From positions 1-23,253 of the forward strand of contig CAJUNQ010000120.1 in assembly GCA_910587835.1 (NCBI GenBank): 23,253 bases of DNA, in the 5' to 3' direction. Origin of the DNA: an uncultured Oscillospiraceae bacterium. Lineage in GTDB: Bacteria; Bacillota; Clostridia; Oscillospirales; Acutalibacteraceae. Positions 8,100 to 15,747 of the stretch are shown here, in pieces. The notes beneath the pieces were generated by a model. It was not told where the DNA came from. It worked only from the letters and a program-made list of their open reading frames with translations, and did not search any database. The translations under genes were made by a program, and so were the position numbers. Position 1 is the first letter of the stretch. Each line of letters starts with the position of its first letter.

Positions 8100-8260
8100 C
8101 AGCTTGAAACACCAGGCCTCTTCCTCTGCATATGCCGCTCTGCAAGCAGACGCTCGCATTTTGCGCGTTCCGCGCAAAACGGAGCATTTGCTGCGCAAAT
8201 GCAAGCATCCGCGCAAAGAACGCGCGTCTGCGCTCGCTGGGCGGGTGAGCAGCAGGCTCC
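8100..8260 (-). repeat. GC-rich stem-loop repeat block
   Basis: Part of the 650-bp gene-free gap 8069-8718. Nested inverted repeats such as TTTTGCGCG/CGCGCAAAA (about 8159-8180) and GCATTTGC/GCAAATGC (about 8183-8203) lie between CGCTCGC and GCGTCTGCGCTCGCT. The outer parts match 2428-2520 between hpt and ftsH, while the inner stems differ. Confidence 0.65.
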
Positions 8261-8470
8261 TTCTCCTGATTTTACGGCAGTAACCAGACCGCTGGAATAA
8301 AAAATAATTATTATTTTTATTTATTTTTTGTTTGTCTTCTATTGACGGAAGAAGCAACAAACGTCTTCCTCCTAAATTTACCGGCAGCAACCGTCCGCTG
8401 GAATAAAAAAATAATTATTATTTTTATTTATTTTTTTGTTTGTCTTCCATTGACGGAAGAAGCAACCAGC
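8256..8470 (-). repeat. Tandem AT-rich repeat, about 106-108 bp, two copies
   Basis: GCTGGAATAAAAA occurs at 8291 and 8397. Each copy carries AAATAATTATTATTTT, then a T-rich run, GTTTGTCTTC and TTGACGGAAGAAGCAAC. Two near-identical units stand side by side, and the start of a third copy (8471 onward) runs into the GC-rich mosaic module instead. The AT-rich core contrasts sharply with the surrounding GC-rich DNA and includes the self-complementary string AATAATTATT. No gene is seen. Confidence 0.85.
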
Positions 8471-8700
8471 GTCTTCCTCCAAATTTACCGGCAGCAAACC
8501 GTCCGCTGGCCTGCGGCCTCGCTACGTTCCCCGGCGGCGCAGCTCTCCCCCGTCCCAACTGCGCTTTATGGGCGAGATACTGCCTCGCGCCATCACTGTC
8601 TGCGCCGCCTTTTAAGGTCAAGGTCAAGGTCGCCTCCGGCGGACAGGGCTCCTCGCCCTGGACCTCGCCAGCGCTTCGGCGGCGCTGGACCCGCCTATTT
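8471..8700 (-). repeat. Mosaic intergenic repeat downstream of gdpP
   Basis: Shares the CCGCTGGCCTGCGGCCTCGC segment, the GCGGCGCAGC ... CCCCGTCCCAA segment and AAGGTCAAGGTCGC with 2600-2743, in the same orientation. It ends with hairpins CAGGGC/GCCCTG (8644-8660) and CCAGCGC/GCGCTGG (8668-8688), which are not in the other copy. It lies just past the gdpP stop and might help end the gdpP transcript, although no T run follows on the minus strand. Confidence 0.75.
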
Positions 8701-8718
8701 TGCTCCCCTTTGGCGATG

Positions 8719-10695
8719 CTACTCGCTTACCGTGGTCTCCTCCAGCTTCTCATCCAGGGCATGAATCAGCTGCCGCCGGGCCTCGCCCATGCTCACATTC
8801 TTCAGCTGCGCCCCTGCCATGGTAAAGTGCCCGCCGCCGCCAAAGGCCTCCAAAATCAGCTGCACGTTCACATCCCCCAGGCTCCGGGCCGACATGCTCA
8901 CCCCGCTCCCCGTCTTATACAGCACAAACGAGGCCTTTACTCCCTGAATAGACAGCAGCTCATCCGCTGCCTGGGCCGAGGCCACCCGCATGTCGTCCAG
9001 CTCCCAGCTGGTGGTGGCAATGGCGCAGCCCTTGTAAATCTCCGCCCCAGACACCAGCTGGGCCTTGCGCTTGTAGCTGTCCAGCGAGTTGGAAAACAGC
9101 TTCTTCACCGTCACCGTGTCCGCCCCCCGCCGCCGCAGGTAGGCCGAGGCCTCAAAGGTCCGCACGCCGGTGCGCAGCACAAAGTTCTTGGTGTCCAGGC
9201 TGATGCCCGCCAGCAGCGCCTGGGCGTCCACCCGGTCAATGGCCGACGACCGGATATACTGCACCAGCTCTGTCACCATTTCGCTGGCCGAGCTGGCAAA
9301 GGGCTCGTGATAAAAGATCAGGGCGTTTTTGATGTGGGTCACCATCATCCTGTGGTGGTCGATAATCACCACCCGGTCCACCCTTTCCAGCAGCTCCCGG
9401 CTCTCCACATAGTTGGTGGAATGGGTGTCCACCACAATCAGCAGCGACCGCTCCGTGGCCAGGGCCAAAGCCTCAGCCGGGTCCATAAACACGTCCTCCC
9501 CCGGGTAGCTGTCGTCCACCATGTCCACCAAAGCCCCGGCCAGGGTCGACCCCCGGTTGATGACAATGTCGGCCTGCTTGCCCAGCCCCTTGCGAATAGC
9601 CGCCCACATGCCCACTGCCGAGCCCACGCTGTCCAGGTCCGAGTTGGCATGGCCCATAATAAACACCCGGTCGCTGGCGGACACATGGTCGGTGAGGGTG
9701 GCCGCAATCACCCGGGTGCGCACCTTGTCCCGCTTTTCCACACCCTTAGAGAGGCCTCCGAAAAATTCGTATGTATCCCCTCCCTGGGTCACCGCCACCT
9801 GGTCGCCGCCCCGGCCCAGAGCCATGTCCAGGGCCTGCCGGGCCCACCGCTCGCTCTCCGCCACAGCAGCCGCCCCCCGGCCCACGCCAATGGAGATGGT
9901 TGCGCTCATATTCCCCCGGCTGTTTTTGACCTCCCGCACACTGTCCAGCACCCGAAAGCGCTTCTGCTTGGCCTCCTCAATGTGGGCGTCGTCGGTAATA
10001 AACAGAAACCGCCCGTTGGAGAGCCGCCGGATAAAGCCCCCCAGCTCTCCCACCACCCAGGTGCGCAGCACAGCCTCCACCTCCGCGGTGATCCGGGACT
10101 CCTCGCCTCCCGCGCCGTCCCGGGCCATCTCGTCCCGGTTGTCAAACACCGCCAGACACACCACCGGCTGACGCTCCCGGAACTCCCTGGCAATGGTCTT
10201 AAAGTGGGTGTCGTCCACAAAATACAGAATATACCCGTGCTCGGCGCTGGCTCCATACACCGTGTACTCCCGCCCCCCATAAGAGACGGCAGTGCCCTTC
10301 TCCTCCATCACCTGCCGGAAGGTCTTGGGGTAGATATACCGCAGCACGCTCTCCCCCAGGCCGGGCCGGACCGCCCCCAGGGTCTCCTCAAAGGCGGCGT
10401 TCACCCACACCAGGTCCCCGGCCGGGGCCACAATCGCCACCGGCATCGGAAACTCCCGCAGCGACTCCTCCTCCTCAGCAGAGAGCACCCGCCCTGCCGA
10501 GCGCACTGCCGCGGCAGCGTTCTGCCGGTAGACAACCCCCGACACCGCCACCGCCAGACTGCACAGCCCGGCGGCAGTGAGCTCCACCGCGAACATCACC
10601 CGGTTAAAGGGGTAGCTGGCCGCAGCCATCGCCACCATAACCGCAGCCATCAGGTACATCAATGGGGAAGTGACCCAAACCTTTTTCCTCCGCAT
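8719..10695 (-). CDS. gdpP: Cyclic-di-AMP phosphodiesterase GdpP
   Basis: Membrane-bound enzyme that breaks down the second messenger c-di-AMP. The protein has 658 residues, almost the same as Bacillus GdpP (YybT). Two membrane segments lie at about 10-56, a PAS-like domain at about 75-165, and a degenerate GGDEF domain at about 175-305 (ending GRGGDQVAV). The DHH domain has MGHANSDLDS (347-356) and DHH (446-448), which bind the catalytic metals, and the C-terminal DHHA1 domain has FGGGGHFTMAGA. The start is ATG at 10695 with GAGGAG about 10 nt upstream. The rplI-dnaB pair downstream supports the call, though a phosphorylase, small genes and repeats now lie between. Upstream are tandem repeats and then rnj. 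Confidence 0.96.
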   Translation of the reverse strand: MRRKKVWVTSPLMYLMAAVMVAMAAASYPFNRVMFAVELTAAGLCSLAVAVSGVVYRQNAAAAVRSAGRVLSAEEEESLREFPMPVAIVAPAGDLVWVNAAFEETLGAVRPGLGESVLRYIYPKTFRQVMEEKGTAVSYGGREYTVYGASAEHGYILYFVDDTHFKTIAREFRERQPVVCLAVFDNRDEMARDGAGGEESRITAEVEAVLRTWVVGELGGFIRRLSNGRFLFITDDAHIEEAKQKRFRVLDSVREVKNSRGNMSATISIGVGRGAAAVAESERWARQALDMALGRGGDQVAVTQGGDTYEFFGGLSKGVEKRDKVRTRVIAATLTDHVSASDRVFIMGHANSDLDSVGSAVGMWAAIRKGLGKQADIVINRGSTLAGALVDMVDDSYPGEDVFMDPAEALALATERSLLIVVDTHSTNYVESRELLERVDRVVIIDHHRMMVTHIKNALIFYHEPFASSASEMVTELVQYIRSSAIDRVDAQALLAGISLDTKNFVLRTGVRTFEASAYLRRRGADTVTVKKLFSNSLDSYKRKAQLVSGAEIYKGCAIATTSWELDDMRVASAQAADELLSIQGVKASFVLYKTGSGVSMSARSLGDVNVQLILEAFGGGGHFTMAGAQLKNVSMGEARRQLIHALDEKLEETTVSE

Positions 10696-10740
10696 CCTCT
10701 CTCAGCTCCTCGCTTCCTGGAGAAATAACCATACCGCCAA

Positions 10741-11220
10741 CTCTCGCCGCAGACATGCCGCCCGCCGCTTTCCCGGCCCTTCGCAAAATCCTTTCACCGT
10801 CAACCGACAGACCAGCCCGAAAAGCCTGCCGCACACCACCCGGCACAGCCGCCCCGCCAACTCTCGCTGCAGACATGCCGCCCGCCGCTTTCCCGGCCCT
10901 TCGCAAAGTCCTTTCACCGTCAACCGACAGACCAGCCCGAAAAGCCTGCCGCACACCACCCGGCACAGCCGCCCCGCCGCTCTCGCCGCAGACATGCCGC
11001 CGCTTTCCTGGCCCTTCACAAAGCTCTTTCACCGTCAACCGACAGACCAGCCCAAGAAACCTACCGCACACCAGGCCCGGCACAGCCGCCCCGCCAACTC
11101 TCGCCGCAGACATGCCGCCGCTTTCCTGGCCTTCGCAAAGTCCTTTCACCGCCAACCGACAGACCAGCCCAAGAAACCTACCGCACACCAGGCCCGGCAC
11201 AGCCGCCCCCGCCAGCCCTC
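10741..11220. repeat. Tandem repeat of 118-120 bp, four copies plus a fragment
   Basis: The string CTCTCGC(C/T)GCAGACATGCCGC begins at 10741, 10861, 10980 and 11098, and a shorter CCCTCGCCGC begins at 11216. Spacings are 120, 119, 118 and 118 bp. Copies one and two are almost identical; three and four share AGCCCAAGAAACCTACCGC and CCAGGCCCGGC variants. The repeat fills nearly the whole 557-bp gap between the rnj stop and the gdpP start. Changes in length are not multiples of three and move the frame, so a coding role is unlikely. The repeats abut one another with no spacers. Confidence 0.93.
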
Positions 11221-11252
11221 GCCGCTGGGGCAAGCCGGCCCTCCGGCAGTCT

Positions 11253-13253
11253 CTAAACCTCCATAATAATTGGCAGAATCATGGGGCTGCGCTGGGTCTT
11301 CCTGTAAAGATACTTGGACAGCTCATCCTTCACGCTCTGCTTCAGGCCGCTCCAATCCCGCACCCGGCGGTTGGCGCAGTCCTCCAGGGCCTTGCAAACC
11401 ACCCGGCGGGCCTCGGCCATCATCTCCTCCGACTCCCGCACATACACAAACCCCCGGGAAACAATATCCGGCCCGGCCACCACATGGCCGGTCTCCGCCT
11501 CAATGGAGCACACCGCCACAATCAGCCCGTCCTCGGCCAGATGCTTCCGGTCCCGCAGCACAATGCTACCCACGTCGCCCACACCCAGGCCGTCCACCAT
11601 CACGCTGCCCGCGGGCACATCTCCCAGCCGGCGCATATGGTCCTCATGCAGCTCCAGCACATGGCCAATGTCCCCAATATAGATGTTCTCTCTGGGCATA
11701 CCCATAGCTACTGCCAGGCCCGCGTGCTTCTGCAAATGCTTCTGCTCCCCGTGGACAGGGATGAAAAACTTGGGCTTGGTCAGGGCATGAATCAGCTTCA
11801 GCTCCTCCTGGCAGGCATGGCCCGACACATGCACCTCATACATCGACTCGTAAATCACCGTGCAGCCCTGCTTCAGCAGCTCGTCCACCACAGCCCCCAC
11901 GGTCTTCTCATTGCCGGGAATGGGACGGGCGGAGAGAATAATAAAGTCGTTGGGCCCAATAGCCACCTGCCGGTGGTCCGAAAAGGCCATGCGGGTCAGG
12001 GCGGACATGGGCTCGCCCTGGCTGCCGGTGGTAATCAGCACCAGCTGCCCCGGCTCATACCGGTTAATCAGGTTCAGGTCAATCAGCACCCCCTGGGGGA
12101 TGTCCAGATACCCCAGCTCGCTGGCAATGCCCATCACATTCACCATGCTCCGGCCCGAGAGCGCCACCTTGCGCCCATACTTTACCGCGCAGTTAATAAT
12201 CATCTGCACCCGGCTGATGGAGGAGGCGAAGGTCGCCACAATAATGCGCTTACCCTGGGCCCGGTTAAACAGGGAGTCCAGAGAGTTGTTCACCGTCTGC
12301 TCGGTCTGGGTATACCCTGCCCGCTCCGCGTTGGTAGAGTCCGCCAGCAAGGCCAGCACGCCCTCGTCTCCCAGCTGGGCAAACCGGGCCAGGTCGATCA
12401 TCTTCCCCTCGGCAGGGGTAAAGTCAATTTTAAAGTCGCCGGTGTGCACCACCACCCCGGCAGGGCTGTGAATGGCCAGCGAAACCGAGTCCGCAATAGA
12501 GTGGTTCACATGCACCAGCTCCACCTCCATGCAGCCCAGCTTAATCCGGGAGCCCGGAGGGGTCACATTCAGCCGGGCCGAGCCGGTCAGCCCGTGCTCC
12601 TTCAGCTTGCTCTCAATCAGTCCAATGGTAAGGGCCGTGCCATACACCGGCACATTCAGCTTTTTCAGCAGATAGGGCACCGCGCCGATATGGTCCTCAT
12701 GACCATGGGTAATAACCACGCCCTTGATTTTCGACCGGTTCTTCTCCACAAAAGCAAAGTCAGGAATCACCAGGTCAATGCCGGGCATATCCTCATCCGG
12801 AAAAGCCAACCCGCAGTCCACAATCAGCATGTCGTCCTGACACTCATAAAGGGTAAAGTTCTTGCCGATTTCATTGAGCCCCCCCAGAAAATACACCTTA
12901 ATGGCGGGCTTGTTCGAGCGCCGTCTTCCCCTGCCCCGCTTCTGGGTGGGCTGAGAGCTCTGGGCATTCTGCCCCTGGGCCGACCGGGCCGCGGCCAGCT
13001 GTGCTGCGGCAATCGGCGCGGTGCCCATGCTCTGCCGCCTGGGCGAAGACTGCCGGCCCGGCTTTTTCCCGGGCTTTGCGTGGTTTTTCTGGGCAGGCTG
13101 ACGCTTGCCCCCCGGCTTTTCCCCAGCGGAGGCTCTTGGCCCGGCAATCTTCCCAATCTTCGGCGCCTCTCCCTTTCCCTGGTTCTGGTCCTGGGCGCGG
13201 TTGCCGGCAGGCTGCCGGCGGGGCCTGTTATTCTTTTTTTCCATTGCTGTCAC
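11253..13253 (-). CDS. rnj: Ribonuclease J
   Basis: Metallo-beta-lactamase/beta-CASP ribonuclease that cleaves RNA internally and trims it from the 5' end. From the GTG at 13253 the protein has 666 residues, about 110 longer than Bacillus RNase J1. The extra part is an N-terminal basic, glutamine- and proline-rich tail (about 1-117, ending KRGRGRRRSNKP). The catalytic domain begins with KVYFLGGLNEIGKN (119-132) and has the metal motif HGHEDH (183-188), followed by HTGDFKID, the beta-CASP region (SGRSMVNVMGIA) and the late VHGEQKH and SGHA segments. The GTG is chosen because AGGAGG (13259-13264) lies 5 nt upstream; an in-frame ATG at 13244 would be 14 nt away. Whether it is the J1 or J2 type cannot be decided from this window. 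Confidence 0.95.
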   Translation of the reverse strand: MTAMEKKNNRPRRQPAGNRAQDQNQGKGEAPKIGKIAGPRASAGEKPGGKRQPAQKNHAKPGKKPGRQSSPRRQSMGTAPIAAAQLAAARSAQGQNAQSSQPTQKRGRGRRRSNKPAIKVYFLGGLNEIGKNFTLYECQDDMLIVDCGLAFPDEDMPGIDLVIPDFAFVEKNRSKIKGVVITHGHEDHIGAVPYLLKKLNVPVYGTALTIGLIESKLKEHGLTGSARLNVTPPGSRIKLGCMEVELVHVNHSIADSVSLAIHSPAGVVVHTGDFKIDFTPAEGKMIDLARFAQLGDEGVLALLADSTNAERAGYTQTEQTVNNSLDSLFNRAQGKRIIVATFASSISRVQMIINCAVKYGRKVALSGRSMVNVMGIASELGYLDIPQGVLIDLNLINRYEPGQLVLITTGSQGEPMSALTRMAFSDHRQVAIGPNDFIILSARPIPGNEKTVGAVVDELLKQGCTVIYESMYEVHVSGHACQEELKLIHALTKPKFFIPVHGEQKHLQKHAGLAVAMGMPRENIYIGDIGHVLELHEDHMRRLGDVPAGSVMVDGLGVGDVGSIVLRDRKHLAEDGLIVAVCSIEAETGHVVAGPDIVSRGFVYVRESEEMMAEARRVVCKALEDCANRRVRDWSGLKQSVKDELSKYLYRKTQRSPMILPIIMEV

Positions 13254-13391
13254 ATGTACCTCCTGATTCTGTTCCGCCGTCCAAAGGGTAGACGAAAGCA
13301 AGCCCTTCCGGAGGGCGGTTTCATTTCGTTGATATTCCGGAAACATTCCGAAAAGTGAGAACGCCCGGCAGTCCGCCGAAGGTCCCCTATA

Positions 13392-13413
13392 CACAAAAAG
13401 CGGCGTTCACCGC
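13392..13413 (-). terminator. Short hairpin with T run in the rnj leader
   Basis: On the minus strand GCGGTGAACGCCGC (13400-13413) can form a stem of about 5 bp with a GAAC loop and is followed by TTTTTGTG. It stands about 140 nt upstream of the rnj start, so it could be an attenuator of rnj or could end a transcript from the repeat region. The stem is short. Confidence 0.35.
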
Positions 13414-13489
13414 AATCAGCCAATAGTTATTCATCCTATTTTACAATATCTCCCCCCACCTTGTCAACCCCACCAGCGTGACGCTGGAC

Positions 13490-14080
13490 CCAGTTCGCGG
13501 GGCGGTGAGTTGGCGAAGCCAACTCATAGGCACAGCCAACGCTACTGAGAGGGGGTAGCGGGGTTCGTGGCCGCGGTTTGAGGGTTGGTTAGACCAGCGG
13601 ACTTTTTGGGGGGTGTTCGCCGGTGACTTTGACACCAGAAGCCTGACATCGCGGGAAGAAAAGTTACCTCTACCAACGCGGTTGGTGCGCGAATAAAAAG
13701 TCTTTGAAGATTCTTAAGAAACTTTCTACAGAAAGTTTCTTAAGCCGCCGGAGGCGACCTTAATCCCTTGACCTTAAAACACCCCAAAAACGCAGGAGGG
13801 TAGGAAAACGTCCCAGTGGGACGTTTTCCGTAGGGAACCACCGTAAGGGGTTCCCTATCGAATGGGAGCGAAGCGGACATTCGACAAAGCCCTTAAAGCC
13901 CTAAGCGTCGGGGGCGGGCGGGACGGGCCGCTGCCGCTGGCCTCGGGGGCCGCCTGAGCAAGCGAAGCTTGCGAAGAAAGAGCCACCGAACCGCCACCCA
14001 CACCAAACGCCGTGTGCGGTATCTCTACACGGGCCAACCGCACACCAAAGGACACCCCCACAAAAAACGCCCCATGTCCC
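13490..14080 (+). repeat. Long mosaic intergenic repeat, rnj-nifS divergent region
   Basis: Most of the gene-free gap 13254-14522. The segment 13490-13890 matches 22675-23080 in the same orientation through GGTTCGT, CGCGGTTTG, TACCAACGCGG and AACGCAGGAGGGTAG. It contains a perfect 14-bp stem, CTTAAGAAACTTTC/GAAAGTTTCTTAAG (13713-13726 and 13731-13744), then CCGCCGGAGGCGA, then a 12-bp stem GGAAAACGTCCC/GGGACGTTTTCC (13803-13829), then AGGGAACC/GGTTCCCT (13832-13856). The segment 13925-14070 matches 17995-18160. Hairpins differ between copies while flanks stay constant. No open frame here resembles a known protein. Confidence 0.88.
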
Positions 14081-14146
14081 AGCCAAACCATGTCAACAGC
14101 ATAGGCAAAGCTAGGAGTGTCACACCGCGCAATTTATTTGATTCAC

Positions 14147-14330
14147 GGCCAGGGGCCTTGTAAGGGCAGGCCAGCGTGTCCCCCCATCTCTCCCAAGGCC
14201 CAGTCCCTCCAGGGAGTAGACGGATCATAACCTGCCCCTGCATAAAATCTGCAAAAGGGACACTCCTGGCAAGGCTTACACCCCGCAAAGCAAAAGCCCT
14301 CTCCCCTTGCAGGCCTGGAAGCTGCCCAGC
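14147..14330 (+). ncRNA. Possible structured RNA, perhaps 6S-like
   Basis: The gap 14081-14416 has no gene. A rod-like fold is possible: CCAG-C-GTGTCCC (14171-14182) pairs with GGGACAC-TC-CTGG (14257-14269), and outside an internal loop GTAAG (14160-14164) pairs with CTTAC (14275-14279). The 3' strand CAAGGCTTACACCCCGC (14270-14286) resembles, from memory, the central-bubble strand CAAGGGTTACAGCCTGC of Escherichia coli 6S RNA. In Bacillus a 6S gene lies in the aspS-cymR-iscS neighbourhood, so the position before nifS would suit. Against it, no good promoter or T-run terminator was found and a long closing stem is not evident. Confidence 0.28.
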
Positions 14331-14416
14331 CCCCCGCTCCCCCTTCTCCCCCCTAGCTTCCCCGCCCCGACTCCCAGTTATTCCCTCTCCCAAAAACAAA
14401 AAGTTCACCCAGGGGC

Positions 14417-14446
14417 TTGACAAAGTATACTAAAATGGTATATATT
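14417..14446 (+). promoter_or_regulatory. Promoter of nifS with a possible operator
   Basis: TTGACA (14417-14422) is followed after 16 bp by TATATA (14439-14444), or after 18 bp by TATATT. Between and over the -10 lies an inverted repeat TATAC-N7-GTATA (14426-14442), in the place where an Rrf2-type regulator such as IscR or CymR often binds upstream of cysteine desulfurase genes. The promoter is well supported; the operator role is inference. Confidence 0.6.
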
Positions 14447-14522
14447 TATTTGCAGGGGGAAATCCTAGCGGTAACCGACCGCTGGCAGTCCCCCGACCAG
14501 CAGAAAGGAAGTAGCTGAAAAC

Positions 14523-15734
14523 ATGGACAACACTGTCAGAAAAGTATACGCCGACAACGCCGCTACCACCGCTGTCTCCGACGAGGTGCTGCAGGCCATG
14601 CTCCCCTTCTTCAAGGAGGTTTACGGCAACCCGTCCAGCCTGTATGAGCTGGGCCAGCAGGCCAAGGCCCCTCTGGAAGAGGCCCGGGCTGCCACCGCCG
14701 CCTGTCTGGGGGCAAAGCCCAATGAAATTTACTTCACCAGCTGTGGCAGCGAGAGCGACAACTGGGCCATTAAGGGCGCGGCCCGGGCCCAGCGCAGAAA
14801 GCACGGCAAACCCCACATCATCACCTCGGCTTTTGAGCACCACGCGGTGCTGCACACCTGTCAGGCCCTGGAAAGGGAGGGCTTCACGGTCACCTACCTG
14901 CCGGTTCATAAGGACGGCCTGGTGCGGGTGGAGGAGCTGGAGGCCGCTATCACGGAGAACACAGCCCTGGTCACCATCATGTACGCCAACAACGAGATTG
15001 GCACCATTCAGCCTATTCCCGAGATTGGCCAGGTGTGCAAGGCCCATGGGGTTCTTTTCCACACCGACGCGGTGCAGGCCATCGGCAATGTACACATTGA
15101 TGTGAAAGCCCAAAATATTGATATGCTCTCTCTCAGCGGGCACAAAATACACGCTCCCAAGGGCGTGGGCGCCCTCTATATCCGGTCGGGCGTTGCCGTC
15201 GACAACTTTATGGACGGCGGAGCCCAGGAGCGGGGCCGTCGGGCCGGCACGGAAAATGTGGCCGAAATTGTGGGCCTTGCCACAGCCATTCAGCGGGCCA
15301 CCGACACCATTGACCAGCGCGTCGCCCGGCTGACCCCCATGCGGGACCGCCTGATTGACGGGGTGCTGAAAATTGAGCGCAGCCGCCTGAACGGCAGCCG
15401 GGAGCACCGGCTCCCTGGCAATGTGAGCTTCTGCTTTCAGGGGGTGGAGGGGGAGAGCCTGCTGCTGATGCTGGACATGAAGGGTATCAGCGCCTCCTCG
15501 GGCTCGGCCTGCACCAGCGGCTCCCTGGACCCCAGCCATGTGCTGCTGTCCATCGGCCTGCCCCATGAGGTGGCCCACGGCTCGCTGCGGCTGAGCTTCG
15601 GGGACTATAACACCGAGGAGGACGTGGACTATATTTTGGGGGTATTGCCCCAGATTATCGACCGGCTGCGCAATATGTCGCCCCTGTGGGACGCCATAAA
15701 AACCGGCAGCGTTAACTATGACCCCTATATGTAA
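14523..15734 (+). CDS. nifS: Cysteine desulfurase (NifS/IscS type)
   Basis: Pyridoxal-phosphate enzyme that takes sulfur from cysteine as a persulfide and passes it to Fe-S scaffolds or tRNA thiolation enzymes. The protein has 403 residues. Seen are the N-terminal YADNAATT, the cofactor lysine K208 in SLSGHKIHAPKG, RRAGTENV, and the catalytic C330 in SSGSACTSGS on the mobile loop, a class I (IscS/NifS) arrangement. The start is ATG at 14523 with AGGAAG upstream and a promoter at 14417. No iscR-like regulator is present next to it. It is followed after 13 nt by a flavin-reductase-like gene, and by an IscU-type scaffold gene 1.7 kb on, which supports a role in Fe-S assembly. Confidence 0.96.
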   Translation: MDNTVRKVYADNAATTAVSDEVLQAMLPFFKEVYGNPSSLYELGQQAKAPLEEARAATAACLGAKPNEIYFTSCGSESDNWAIKGAARAQRRKHGKPHIITSAFEHHAVLHTCQALEREGFTVTYLPVHKDGLVRVEELEAAITENTALVTIMYANNEIGTIQPIPEIGQVCKAHGVLFHTDAVQAIGNVHIDVKAQNIDMLSLSGHKIHAPKGVGALYIRSGVAVDNFMDGGAQERGRRAGTENVAEIVGLATAIQRATDTIDQRVARLTPMRDRLIDGVLKIERSRLNGSREHRLPGNVSFCFQGVEGESLLLMLDMKGISASSGSACTSGSLDPSHVLLSIGLPHEVAHGSLRLSFGDYNTEEDVDYILGVLPQIIDRLRNMSPLWDAIKTGSVNYDPYM

Positions 15735-15747
15735 AGGAGGCGCAGAC

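Noticed and set aside
8440..10728. 762-codon rightward open frame opposite gdpP
   Set aside because: Antisense shadow of gdpP, no ribosome site or motif.
10741..11220. CRISPR array
   Set aside because: Units abut directly with no unique spacers and are about 120 bp long; the same holds for the array at 2-416.
10604..11233. 209-codon leftward frame covering the 118-120 bp repeats
   Set aside because: Repeat lengths shift the frame so that successive units encode different peptides; no ribosome site; overlaps the gdpP start.
10755..13358. 867-codon rightward open frame opposite rnj and the tandem array
   Set aside because: Antisense shadow of rnj that also runs through frame-shifting repeats.
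13441..13635. 64-codon leftward frame, with a similar one at 22638-22832
   Set aside because: Both lie in the mosaic repeat and resemble each other only because the repeat does; the encoded peptides diverge and no ribosome site is seen.
14025..14423. 132-codon leftward frame with TTG start before nifS
   Set aside because: No ribosome site, glycine- and arginine-rich composition, overlaps the nifS promoter and a possible structured RNA.
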